Below are positions 1 to 7,083 of a stretch of DNA of 11,331 bases, one piece after another. The notes under the pieces are model-generated. The model made no database searches. It saw only the letters and a program-made list of their open reading frames with translations, and was not told the DNA's origin. The stretch comes from Alphaproteobacteria bacterium. Its GTDB lineage: Bacteria; Pseudomonadota; Alphaproteobacteria; Micavibrionales; UBA2020. The first letter of the stretch is position 1; each line of letters begins with the position of its first letter. The stretch covers positions 1 to 11,331 of the forward strand of contig JAGLRU010000139.1 of assembly GCA_023136145.1 (NCBI GenBank), written 5' to 3'. Made by a program: the position numbers and the translations under genes.

Positions 1-338
1 GAAACCAGCCTATCTTTCTGAACCGGTTTCATAAGAACAGTTGCAACACCAAGCTTACCTGCTCTTTCAAGCAAACTACTGTCTTGATCTCCGGTCACAA
101 GGATAACAGGCATTTTGTATCCTTCCGCTTGGGTAATAGCAATAAACTCAAATCCACCCATCGGTTCCATACGTACATCTACAACAGCCAGCGATACATC
201 CTTACTCATGACATCAAGCGCCCTGTCACCATCCGTGGCTTCAAGCGTGATATAACCAGCCCCCTTGAGAAAGGAGACAATCTGCATTCTGACAAAATCG
301 TTATCTTCAACAACAAGAACTGTGTGCTGCATCCCCAT
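1..338 (-). CDS. Single receiver-domain response regulator, C-terminus outside the window
   Basis: The reverse strand encodes 112 visible residues of a CheY-like receiver domain, the phosphorylation-controlled switch of a two-component system. It begins MGMQHTVLVVEDNDFVRMQ. The acidic pair is E11-D12, the phospho-acceptor is D54 in VVDVRM, the switch threonine is T82 in LVTGD, and the conserved lysine is K104 in MKPV. All canonical receiver residues are therefore present. The ATG at 338 is chosen because GGAAC lies just upstream; the in-frame ATG at 332 is an alternative that would drop two residues. The window edge cuts the gene near the end of the receiver domain, so whether an output domain follows cannot be told. 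It is divergent from the peptidase gene. The family is secure; the partner kinase and target are unknown. Confidence 0.88.
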   Translation of the reverse strand, partial: MGMQHTVLVVEDNDFVRMQIVSFLKGAGYITLEATDGDRALDVMSKDVSLAVVDVRMEPMGGFEFIAITQAEGYKMPVILVTGDQDSSLLERAGKLGVATVLMKPVQKDRLV

Positions 339-469
339 GCGTTCCGAATCTCGTCACATCTTGTGATTCAAAGATCCCCCCTGGCTTCAATTTCATTCAG
401 ACAACCCCTTGCCCGATTCTAAAGACTCCACCTTACGAAGAAGCCCGATAAGAAACTAACGACCCTGTA

Positions 470-497
470 TTTACTGAAAAGGCCATCTCTTTATAAA
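470..497 (+). promoter_or_regulatory. Candidate promoter for the A24 peptidase gene
   Basis: TTTACT (470-475, 4 of 6 to the -35 consensus) and TATAAA (492-497, 5 of 6 to the -10 consensus) are separated by 16 bp. This would give a leader of roughly 100 nt before the ATG at 602. The region is AT-rich, so chance matches are likely. Confidence 0.3.
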
Positions 498-591
498 TAT
501 ATACTGATTCAAAGAAGATACAAAACAAATTTAAAGAACGTGCATAACAGTGAAATCAGTGGCATAAATGTTTCAGTATTTTCGTGAAATT

Positions 592-595
592 AGGG
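592..595 (+). promoter_or_regulatory. Shine-Dalgarno site that decides the peptidase start
   Basis: AGGG lies 6 bases before the ATG at 602. The longer in-frame GTG start at 584 has no purine-rich site upstream, so the ATG is preferred. Confidence 0.5.
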
Positions 596-601
596 TTGAA
601 G

Positions 602-1102
602 ATGTTATCAGTATTTTCATATCTTATAATTTTTTCCCTTCTTATTGCTTTGGCATATCGCGATCTCAAAGAATACATATTACCGGACGCTCTAAACGCC
701 ACGCTCGCGTTCAGTTTTATAGCTTTTCATATTTCAACGCATTGGCAACTTCTCGCGCCAATTGATGCGTTACTGGGTGGGTTAGCGGGCGGTGGTCTGC
801 TGTTTCTAATCCGCGTCTTTGCCAATAAATTTTACAAGCCGGATTCCGTTGGATTAGGTGATGTTAAATTTATGACGGCTGCTGGTCTTGGTCTTGGACA
901 TCAAGACATTCTTCTAGCGTTAAGTCTCGGAGCATTTTTTGGATTATTGCATGGACTCTACATGGCTATTTCTGGTAAGAAAATGGATGAAAATAATACT
1001 TCTTTTGCTCAGGTAAACGTACCAGCAGGCTTGGGGTTTGCCCTAGGGGTTGCCGTTGTAATGCTGCATCAATTCGGGTTCGAATGGGTGAATATAAAAT
1101 AA
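602..1102 (+). CDS. A24-family prepilin peptidase-like membrane protease (short CpaA/TadV-type)
   Basis: A 166-residue hydrophobic protein with about five or six predicted membrane segments. The two aspartates of the aspartic-type A24 peptidases are both present: D21 in YRDLKEYILPDALN (the D-x4-IP-like first motif) and D87 in VGLGDVKFM (the GxGD motif). Known family members cleave the leader of type IV pilin-like or Flp prepilins at the inner membrane. This copy lacks the N-terminal methyltransferase part and zinc-binding cysteines of full-length PilD/GspO, as in CpaA/TadV-type enzymes. The ATG at 602 is preferred over the GTG at 584 (which would give 172 residues) because of its AGGG site. 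No pilin or secretion gene lies beside it. It ends 27 bases before pyrB, so co-transcription is possible. The fold and catalytic residues are clear; the substrate is unknown. Confidence 0.82.
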   Translation: MLSVFSYLIIFSLLIALAYRDLKEYILPDALNATLAFSFIAFHISTHWQLLAPIDALLGGLAGGGLLFLIRVFANKFYKPDSVGLGDVKFMTAAGLGLGHQDILLALSLGAFFGLLHGLYMAISGKKMDENNTSFAQVNVPAGLGFALGVAVVMLHQFGFEWVNIK

Positions 1103-1115
1103 ATACGGAAAACAT

Positions 1116-1120
1116 AGGAG
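1116..1120 (+). promoter_or_regulatory. Shine-Dalgarno site supporting the TTG start of pyrB
   Basis: AGGAG lies 9 bases before the TTG at 1130. The next in-frame ATG at 1166 has only a weak purine stretch upstream, so the TTG start is favoured. Confidence 0.55.
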
Positions 1121-1129
1121 TTATATAAC

Positions 1130-2080
1130 TTGCAAAACAGTACAATAAACAAAGTCAGTACGAAAATGTCTTTTTCTCATCGGGATTTTTTGGGGATCGA
1201 AGCACTCAATGCTGATGAAATTTCATTTATCCTCGATTTAGCAGAACGCTATGTAGTACAAAATCGCCGCAGACCGCAGACAAATTCCCTGCTCAAGGGA
1301 TTCGTTATGATAAATCTTTTCCTCGAAAACTCCACCCGCACGCGACTGTCGTTTGAAATGGCCGCCAAGCGGTTGGGTGCAGACGTAATCAATATGACAA
1401 CCGAAGGCTCTTCCATCAAAAAGGGAGAGAGCTTTATCGATACCTTAAAAACGCTTAACTCCTTGTGTCCTGATATTTTCGTCGTCCGATCCAAAGAGGA
1501 AGGAGCCGCCCGCGCATCTGCTGAAATTATGGAATGCCCTGTTATCAACGCTGGCGATGGCACAAACGAACATCCAACACAAGCAATGCTGGACGCTCTT
1601 ACGCTCCGTCGTCACTTCGGTAGGCTAGATGGTTTAAATATCGCCATCTGCGGAGATATTATCCACGGTCGCGTTGCACATTCTAACGTCTTGCTGCTGG
1701 AGAAAATGGGCGTACACATCAAATTGGTGGGACCGAGTGAGCTTCTGCCGCCAAACCTCGAAAACGCAACTACAGATATGCAGGAAGGTCTAAAAGATGC
1801 CGATGCCGTTATGGTTCTGCGTATTCAGGAAGAACGTTTGCAAAAATCCCTGTCATTTACCAGTGATGAGTATTTCAAATCTTACGGCCTAACAGAGGAA
1901 AAACTAGCGTGGGCGAAAAAGGATGCTGTCGTCCTTCATCCCGGTCCGATTCTTCGTGGAGCCGAAATTGATGCCACCATCGCCGATAATCCAAAGCGCA
2001 GCCTAGTCACCACTCAAGTAGAAATGGGCATCGCCGTACGCATGGCATGTCTGGATTTGCTGACAAGGTATAAGAGATAA
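1130..2080 (+). CDS. pyrB: Aspartate carbamoyltransferase catalytic subunit
   Basis: PyrB condenses carbamoyl phosphate with aspartate to give carbamoyl-aspartate, the committed step of pyrimidine synthesis in the cytosol. The 316-residue length fits the catalytic chain. The carbamoyl-phosphate loop is STRTR at residues 68-72 within FLENSTRTRLSFEMAAKRLGA. The HPTQ motif is at 148-151, LRIQEER carries the aspartate-contacting R and Q, and the C-terminal HPGP loop is at 270-273. The start is probably TTG at 1130, supported by AGGAG; an ATG at 1166 would remove 12 residues. Related alphaproteobacterial enzymes are usually followed by pyrC, encoding dihydroorotase or a dihydroorotase-like partner. 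Here that gene is absent and a palindromic repeat follows. The HPGP loop continues ILRG where I would expect something like MNRG. The function is very likely intact. Confidence 0.95.
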   Translation: MQNSTINKVSTKMSFSHRDFLGIEALNADEISFILDLAERYVVQNRRRPQTNSLLKGFVMINLFLENSTRTRLSFEMAAKRLGADVINMTTEGSSIKKGESFIDTLKTLNSLCPDIFVVRSKEEGAARASAEIMECPVINAGDGTNEHPTQAMLDALTLRRHFGRLDGLNIAICGDIIHGRVAHSNVLLLEKMGVHIKLVGPSELLPPNLENATTDMQEGLKDADAVMVLRIQEERLQKSLSFTSDEYFKSYGLTEEKLAWAKKDAVVLHPGPILRGAEIDATIADNPKRSLVTTQVEMGIAVRMACLDLLTRYKR

Positions 2081-2094
2081 GAGGCTATGAGAAA

Positions 2095-2100
2095 AGGAGG
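2095..2100 (+). promoter_or_regulatory. Orphan Shine-Dalgarno sequence after pyrB
   Basis: A perfect AGGAGG lies 15 bases after the pyrB stop. No ATG, GTG or TTG follows within normal spacing. It sits where the ribosome site of a downstream pyrC would be expected, so it may be a remnant of a lost gene. It could also be chance. Confidence 0.35.
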
Positions 2101-2142
2101 CGATTATTTCTTAGACTAGCTTAGATTAAAGATAACTCATAG

Positions 2143-2230
2143 ATTGTCATCCCGACAGAGCGCGAAGCGCGACGAGGGATCTGGTTCATTGCACCAAAGA
2201 AGATCCCTCACATTCGTTCGGGATGACAAT
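2143..2230. repeat. 88-bp palindromic intergenic repeat (GTCATCCC...GGGATGAC type)
   Basis: The outer arms are ATTGTCATCCC (2143-2153) and GGGATGACAAT (2220-2230), perfectly complementary over 11 bp. The inner arms AGGGATCT (2175-2182) and AGATCCCT (2201-2208) are also perfectly complementary. A small GCGC-gaa-GCGC hairpin (2160-2170) sits within the left half. This layout is typical of dispersed palindromic elements found in many copies in some bacterial genomes. It can fold into a long stem-loop in RNA and may act as a transcription end or RNA stabiliser after pyrB. No T-run follows, so it is not a classical terminator. Confidence 0.85.
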
Positions 2231-2306
2231 AAATGGGAATTATGAGTAGTATTGAGTTTGAACTTAAACACTTTGCCAAGAAACGCCAAAAAAGAAAGCT
2301 CCCTTC

Positions 2307-2936
2307 ATGTCCTTGATTTTGACACAAAGCCCAGTCCTCTGGTTGTTCGTGATGCTCGCATTTTTGTTCGGGTATCTTTCCGGCAGCGTACCTTATGGGT
2401 TGTTGCTTGGAAAAATGGCGGGGATTGGGGATATTCGCAAGGCGGGGTCGGGAAATATCGGTGCTACAAATGTTCTGCGAGTCGGGGGCAAATGGCTGGC
2501 TATCCTAACTCTACTGCTAGACGGTCTAAAAGGCACAATCCCCGTACTTATCGCCGGGCTGTTCCATACGGACTACGCCGTTATGACGGCACTGGGTGCT
2601 TTTATCGGACATCTGTTTTCTGTATGGCTGAAATTTAAGGGCGGAAAAGGAGTTGCCGTCGCGCTTGGAATCACCTTCGCTCTATCGTGGGAAGTCGGTA
2701 TCCTTCTTTGCCTGATCTGGCTCATAACAGCGATGATCGGAAAATATTCGTCCCTTTCCGCACTAACGACCTTTGCTCTGGCTCCATTTGTTGCTTGGTA
2801 CTTCACCGCCGACTTTCAGATTATCTTTGTAATGTCTTTTCTTGCCATTATGATCTGGGTTAAGCATCATGCCAATATCAAGCGTCTCTTGAACGGTATT
2901 GAAAGCAAAATCAACATTAAGAAAACAACATCATAA
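2307..2936 (+). CDS. plsY: Acyl-phosphate glycerol-3-phosphate acyltransferase PlsY
   Basis: PlsY transfers an acyl group from acyl-phosphate to glycerol-3-phosphate, making lysophosphatidic acid at the inner membrane, the first step of phospholipid synthesis. The 209-residue protein has the expected several membrane helices. Three conserved motifs are visible: SGSVPYG (25-31), GSGNIGATN (47-55) and FKGGKGVA (110-117). D72-x2-K75-G76 and the C-terminal HANIKRLLNGIE segment are also present. The ATG at 2307 places the first motif at the usual distance; its ribosome site is weak (AAAGAAAG). Its stop overlaps the dprA start by one base (TAATG), indicating coupled translation. It is preceded by a palindromic repeat rather than by the pyrC expected in related genomes. 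Confidence 0.95.
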   Translation: MSLILTQSPVLWLFVMLAFLFGYLSGSVPYGLLLGKMAGIGDIRKAGSGNIGATNVLRVGGKWLAILTLLLDGLKGTIPVLIAGLFHTDYAVMTALGAFIGHLFSVWLKFKGGKGVAVALGITFALSWEVGILLCLIWLITAMIGKYSSLSALTTFALAPFVAWYFTADFQIIFVMSFLAIMIWVKHHANIKRLLNGIESKINIKKTTS

Positions 2937-4060
2937 TGGCGAAGGAATCTTTTAGTGACAAAGAAAAGCTAGCTTGGCTGCGCCTTTCACGTACGGAAAA
3001 TATTGGTCCCATCACCTTCTATAAACTGCTGGAACGCTTTGGTTCAGCGGAGGAAGCTTTAAAAGCAATTCCAGACATTGCACGTCGTGGAGGCAGGATG
3101 GGAGGACTAAAGGCTTTCGCCACCGATCTCGCCGAAAAAGAGCTTGCGCAAGTCGAAAAAGCCGGAGCGCACCTAATCGCACGCGACGAACCGGAATATC
3201 CAGAGTTGCTCGCACAGATAGAGGATGCCCCGCCGCTTATCGCTGTTATAGGTCACATTTCTATTTTATCAAAACCTTCTCTGGCTGTAGTCGGAGCGCG
3301 GAACGCCTCACTTTCAGGACGCAAGATCGCCGAGAACTTCTCACGCAAGGTGGCAGCGACAGGATATGTGATCGTCTCCGGCCTTGCTCGTGGAATTGAT
3401 ACTGCAGCGCATACTGCCTCCCTCGACACTGGTACAGTGGCTGTTGTAGCTGGAGGAATCGACGTGATTTACCCACGAGAAAATGAAAAGCTCTACCGGC
3501 AGATTTCTGAACAAGGAGCCGTGATCGCCGAAAGTCCATTTGGAACGGAACCTATCGCCCGTCACTTTCCCCGCCGTAATCGGCTTATTTCTGGTTTAAG
3601 CCTCGGCGTTCTAATCGTTGAAGCTGCAATGAAATCCGGCTCACTTATCACCGCACGAATGGCGGTAGAGCAAAACCGCGAGGTTTTCTCCGTCCCCGGC
3701 TCACCTATGGATCCACGCTCCAAAGGTACCAACAAGTTTATTCAAGACGGCGCACACATGGCAACATCCGCTGATGACATTCTCCGCGAATTAGAATCAC
3801 TGCGCTTGCGTCCTATGAATGATCCACCTGCTGACCCTTGGAAAGGAGCACCAAATCTTTTCAGCCAAAACCTCGCAAAAGAACCGGATGAATCGCTTAG
3901 GATTAAGATTCTGGAAATGTTAAGCCCGACTCCTGTCCAGATGGATGAGATAATTCGAGCCGCTGAAGCACCTGCAAATGAGGTTTTAACTGTTATTCTG
4001 GAATTAGAACTTGCAGGATGTATTGAACGACACCCTGGAAATAAGGTAAACCTTATTTAA
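2936..4060 (+). CDS. dprA: DNA processing protein DprA (Smf)
   Basis: DprA binds incoming single-stranded DNA and loads RecA onto it during natural transformation; it is also widespread in bacteria not known to be competent. This 374-residue copy has all three parts. An N-terminal helical SAM-like region runs to about residue 70 (LRLSRTENIGPITFYKLLERFGS). The central Rossmann domain carries VVGARNAS, SGLARGID (148-155), GGIDVIYPREN, FPRRNRLISGLS (from 211) and SGSLITARMAVEQNREVFSVPG. A C-terminal winged-helix-like domain (about 323-374) matches the DML1-type domain known from DprA. Its ATG overlaps the plsY stop (TAATG), so translation is probably coupled. A degenerate palindromic element follows it. 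Confidence 0.95.
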   Translation: MAKESFSDKEKLAWLRLSRTENIGPITFYKLLERFGSAEEALKAIPDIARRGGRMGGLKAFATDLAEKELAQVEKAGAHLIARDEPEYPELLAQIEDAPPLIAVIGHISILSKPSLAVVGARNASLSGRKIAENFSRKVAATGYVIVSGLARGIDTAAHTASLDTGTVAVVAGGIDVIYPRENEKLYRQISEQGAVIAESPFGTEPIARHFPRRNRLISGLSLGVLIVEAAMKSGSLITARMAVEQNREVFSVPGSPMDPRSKGTNKFIQDGAHMATSADDILRELESLRLRPMNDPPADPWKGAPNLFSQNLAKEPDESLRIKILEMLSPTPVQMDEIIRAAEAPANEVLTVILELELAGCIERHPGNKVNLI

Positions 4061-4084
4061 CGGTTTGCTAAAAAGCTCTATTTT

Positions 4085-4113
4085 TGTCATTCTTCACTTC
4101 GCTTGAGATGACA
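4085..4113. repeat. Short degenerate palindromic element after dprA
   Basis: TGTCAT (4085-4090) and ATGACA (4108-4113) frame a 17-base centre containing CACTTCGCTTGAG. The ends match those of the 88-bp element after pyrB, so this looks like a shortened or decayed relative. It could form a small hairpin between dprA and topA. Confidence 0.5.
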
Positions 4114-4189
4114 TTTGAGGATTTTTCAGTAAACAACAAAAAGCGCACCGCATATAAATGTATGCATTCCAGCACCAAAAAGGAAAATT

Positions 4190-6895
4190 ATGTCCGCACA
4201 TAATCTAGTAATTGTCGAATCCCCCGCCAAAGCAAAAACCATCAACAAATATCTTGGCTCCGACTATACGGTCGTCGCCAGCTTTGGGCATATCCGCGAC
4301 CTACCTGCTAAAAATGGTTCCGTTGATCCAGAAAACAACTTTACAATGCAGTGGGAACTGGGAGATCGTTCCACCAAAGCTCTCAAAGAAATCCTCTCCA
4401 ATGCCAAAAAAGTCGATACCATTTATCTGGCGACTGACCCTGACCGCGAAGGGGAAGCGATTTCATGGCACGTCACCGAATATCTAAAGGAAAAGAAAAT
4501 AGCCGATAAGGTTAATATTCGGCGCGTGGCATTTAACGAGATTACAAAATCAGCCGTACAAGATGCCTTTAAGCACGCCCGCGAAGTTGACAAAAATCTG
4601 GTCGATGCCTACCTCGCCCGCCGCGCACTGGACTATCTGGTCGGATTCACTCTTTCGCCTATATTGTGGCGGAAACTGCCCGGATCGCGTTCAGCAGGAC
4701 GCGTTCAATCTGTTGCGCTGCGGCTAATCTGTGAGCGTGAATCAGAAATCGAAATATTCAAGCCGGAAGAATACTGGTCAATAGAAACACTAATGACAAC
4801 TAAGGAAGGCAAGAGCTTCACCTCCCGCCTTTCAGCACTGGACGGTAAAAAAATCGGGAAAATGACCATCGGCTCGAAACAAACAGCGGATACCGCCGTC
4901 AGTCGCATCAAGGGGCAGGAATATAAAATCGCCACCATCGATAAAAAACAGGTTCGGCGTAACCCCTACCCACCGTTTATCACCTCAACACTGCAACAAG
5001 ATGCATCGCGCAAGCTCCGATTCGGCGCGACCAAAACCATGCGAACCGCTCAAAAGCTCTACGAAGGCGTTGATATTGGAGGCGAGACAGTCGGACTTAT
5101 TACCTATATGAGAACCGATGGCGTAACACTAAGTACCGAAGCAATCGATTCATCCCGCAAGCTTATTAAAAACAAATTCGGAGATGCTTACCTTCCTGAT
5201 AGTCCTCGTGCATATAAAACCAAAGTCAAAAACGCACAGGAAGCACACGAAGCCATCCGTCCTACTGATATTTTCAGGACACCGGAAACCGTTGCTCAAT
5301 ACCTCAATAACGATGAAGCAAGGCTCTATGAGCTGATCTGGAAACGCACCATCGCCTGCCAGATGGAAAGTGCCGTGCTTGATCAAGTTGCTGTTGATAT
5401 TATCAATAGCGACGGAAAAGTCGTATTACGCGCAACTGGCTCAATCATTGCCTTCGACGGATTCCTAAAGCTCTACCATGAAGAAACGGAAGACGATGAA
5501 AAAGACACCGCAGAAGAAGAACACCGCCTCCCACCTTTAAAAGAAGGCGACACGCTGAAACTTTCCGACATCATGCCGAACCAGCATTTCACACAAGCCC
5601 CGCCCCGCTTCAGCGAAGCAAGTCTGGTCAAAAAACTTGAGGAACTTGGCATAGGTCGTCCATCCACTTATGCCAGCATTATGCAAGTTTTGCAGGATCG
5701 CGAGTATGTGAAAATCGACCAGCGACGTTTCATCCCAGAAAGCCGAGGGCGCATTGTCACCGCCTTTCTATCCAATTTCTTCAGGCAGTATGTAGAATAC
5801 GATTTCACCGCCAAGCTAGAAGAACAACTTGATGAAATCTCTGATGGTGGCATTCAATATAAAGAAGTTCTCACCGGATTCTGGTCGGCTTTTTCCGAGG
5901 CTGTCGCCAAAACCAAAGACCTCACCATCACGGAAGTAATCGACGCTCTTGATCACGACCTTGAAAAATATCTTTACCCAAACGCAGGCGAAGAGAATGT
6001 GCGTGTCTGCCCAAAATGTACCGAAGGGAAACTAAGCCTAAAGCTCGGAAAATTCGGTGCCTTTATCGGTTGTTCAGGATATCCCGATTGCCGATATACC
6101 CGCCCCGTACTCTCAGAAGCCGCTGACGGGAACGCGAGCGGTGGTGAAGATATGGAGCCGAAAGAGCTTGGTCTCGATCCAAAAACTGGACTGATGATTA
6201 CACTTCGTCGGGGGCCTTACGGTCTTTATATCCAGCTTGGAACAGCCGAGACAGCAGCAGCTACAACTGATTCCAAGCCGGAAGAAAAATCTTCCGCAGA
6301 TGACAAAAAGGGCAAGGGAAAAAAGAAGAGTAAGAAAAAGAAAAAACCAGCCGTTAAAAAGCCAAAACGCGCCCCTGTTCCGCGCAATATGGATTCCGCA
6401 GATATTGACTTGCAAAAGGCCATTGCGCTGCTTGGATTGCCGCGAGAAGTGGGGCTGCACCCCGAAACAGGCGAGATGATTAAAGCCGCAATAGGGCGTT
6501 TCGGGCCGTTTCTGGTGCATCAAGGAAAATTCAAATCTATCCCTGCGGATGATCCAGATGGAGTTCTTGCTATCGGACTCGACCGCGCCGTTTTTCTTCT
6601 GGCGCAGCAAAGCAAAAGCCGCAACGGTTTCGGCACAATCAAAGAACTTGGCAACCATCCAGACGATGGAAAACCAATCACCGTCAACAAAGGACGCTTC
6701 GGACCTTACGTCAAGCACGGTTCCATCAATGCAACAGTTCCCAAGGGAACTGAACCGGAAGAAGTGACTTTGGAGCAAGCAATGGAGTTGCTCGCTGCTA
6801 AAAAATCCGCTCCGAAAAAAACCATAAAAAAACCTTCGAAAAAATCTTCGAAAAAAACAACTGTAAAACCGCGCAAGAAAAAGAAAAAACCTTGA
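4190..6895 (+). CDS. topA: DNA topoisomerase I (type IA)
   Basis: TopA relaxes negative supercoils through a covalent tyrosine-DNA link. The Toprim domain opens with LVIVESPAKAKTI, including the catalytic E10, and holds the DxDxE triad D83, D85, E87. RVQSVALRLICERE follows, then the active-site tyrosine Y306 in LITYMRTD, EAHEAIRPTD, and GIGRPSTYASI. The C-terminal part has one tetracysteine zinc ribbon (C607, C610, C628, C634), then about three cysteine-free repeats near residues 656-685, 746-785 and 817-851, each with a G-P-Y/F core. Lysine-rich segments lie near 695-730 and 869-901. The 901-residue length is normal for alphaproteobacteria. AGGA at 4181-4184 supports the ATG at 4190. Confidence 0.97.
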   Translation: MSAHNLVIVESPAKAKTINKYLGSDYTVVASFGHIRDLPAKNGSVDPENNFTMQWELGDRSTKALKEILSNAKKVDTIYLATDPDREGEAISWHVTEYLKEKKIADKVNIRRVAFNEITKSAVQDAFKHAREVDKNLVDAYLARRALDYLVGFTLSPILWRKLPGSRSAGRVQSVALRLICERESEIEIFKPEEYWSIETLMTTKEGKSFTSRLSALDGKKIGKMTIGSKQTADTAVSRIKGQEYKIATIDKKQVRRNPYPPFITSTLQQDASRKLRFGATKTMRTAQKLYEGVDIGGETVGLITYMRTDGVTLSTEAIDSSRKLIKNKFGDAYLPDSPRAYKTKVKNAQEAHEAIRPTDIFRTPETVAQYLNNDEARLYELIWKRTIACQMESAVLDQVAVDIINSDGKVVLRATGSIIAFDGFLKLYHEETEDDEKDTAEEEHRLPPLKEGDTLKLSDIMPNQHFTQAPPRFSEASLVKKLEELGIGRPSTYASIMQVLQDREYVKIDQRRFIPESRGRIVTAFLSNFFRQYVEYDFTAKLEEQLDEISDGGIQYKEVLTGFWSAFSEAVAKTKDLTITEVIDALDHDLEKYLYPNAGEENVRVCPKCTEGKLSLKLGKFGAFIGCSGYPDCRYTRPVLSEAADGNASGGEDMEPKELGLDPKTGLMITLRRGPYGLYIQLGTAETAAATTDSKPEEKSSADDKKGKGKKKSKKKKKPAVKKPKRAPVPRNMDSADIDLQKAIALLGLPREVGLHPETGEMIKAAIGRFGPFLVHQGKFKSIPADDPDGVLAIGLDRAVFLLAQQSKSRNGFGTIKELGNHPDDGKPITVNKGRFGPYVKHGSINATVPKGTEPEEVTLEQAMELLAAKKSAPKKTIKKPSKKSSKKTTVKPRKKKKKP

Positions 6896-6930
6896 AGGTA
6901 CTTTTAAAAACCACTCTTTACTCTTCACCT

Positions 6931-6974
6931 TGTCACCCCCGCTTTACGCGGGGGTCTGGAAGCGTGTCCACGCG
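6931..6974. repeat. CCCCCGC/GCGGGGG hairpin element between topA and rnr
   Basis: ACCCCCGC (6935-6942) and GCGGGGGT (6948-6955) pair perfectly over 8 bp around a TTTAC loop, with TGTC at the left edge. A second small stem, GCGT-gtcc-ACGC, lies at 6962-6973. The stem is strong but no T-run follows. The TGTC edge and the intergenic position resemble the element after pyrB, and this type of hairpin is often dispersed in genomes. It may reduce read-through from topA or protect RNA ends. Confidence 0.7.
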
Positions 6975-7083
6975 TCTTATGAATCATATGACGACTGTGA
7001 GTATTGGTCACAATCAACGCAAACTATTAGCTGATCACTTATGATATACAGCAACCTTTGGTTTATATTGATCCGAGATTTGT

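Larger units (their letters stand above)
339..601. other. Divergent intergenic region, no gene
   Basis: This 263-bp AT-rich stretch lies between the divergent response regulator and the A24 peptidase gene. No convincing gene is seen on either strand. It holds a weak plus-strand promoter candidate at 470-497. It also has a perfect 5-bp inverted repeat, TCACA-tct-TGTGA, at 354-366, about 16 bp upstream of the regulator start, which could be chance. Confidence 0.6.

Noticed and set aside
354..366. TCACA-tct-TGTGA inverted repeat as an operator of the response regulator
   Set aside because: A 5-bp arm repeat is expected by chance in this length of AT-rich DNA, and no matching second site or promoter placement supports it.
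84..422. A 112-codon open frame on the plus strand
   Set aside because: It overlaps the minus-strand receiver domain, whose catalytic residues are all intact, and its own protein shows no recognisable motif.
2087..2119. A 10-codon frame MRKGGDYFLD after pyrB
   Set aside because: It is too short and has poor ribosome-site spacing, and it shows no similarity to a pyrC start. The AGGAGG within it is reported as an orphan site instead.
6113..6928. A 271-codon open frame on the minus strand
   Set aside because: It lies opposite the 3' part of topA. Its phenylalanine-rich protein is the mirror of the lysine-rich A-runs on the plus strand, with no domain or ribosome site.
6896..7083. A broken N-terminal part of rnr upstream of the chosen start
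   Set aside because: The gap is too short for about 117 residues, is partly taken up by a hairpin element, has an in-frame stop at 7069, and shows no cold-shock or helix-turn-helix motif in any frame I read.
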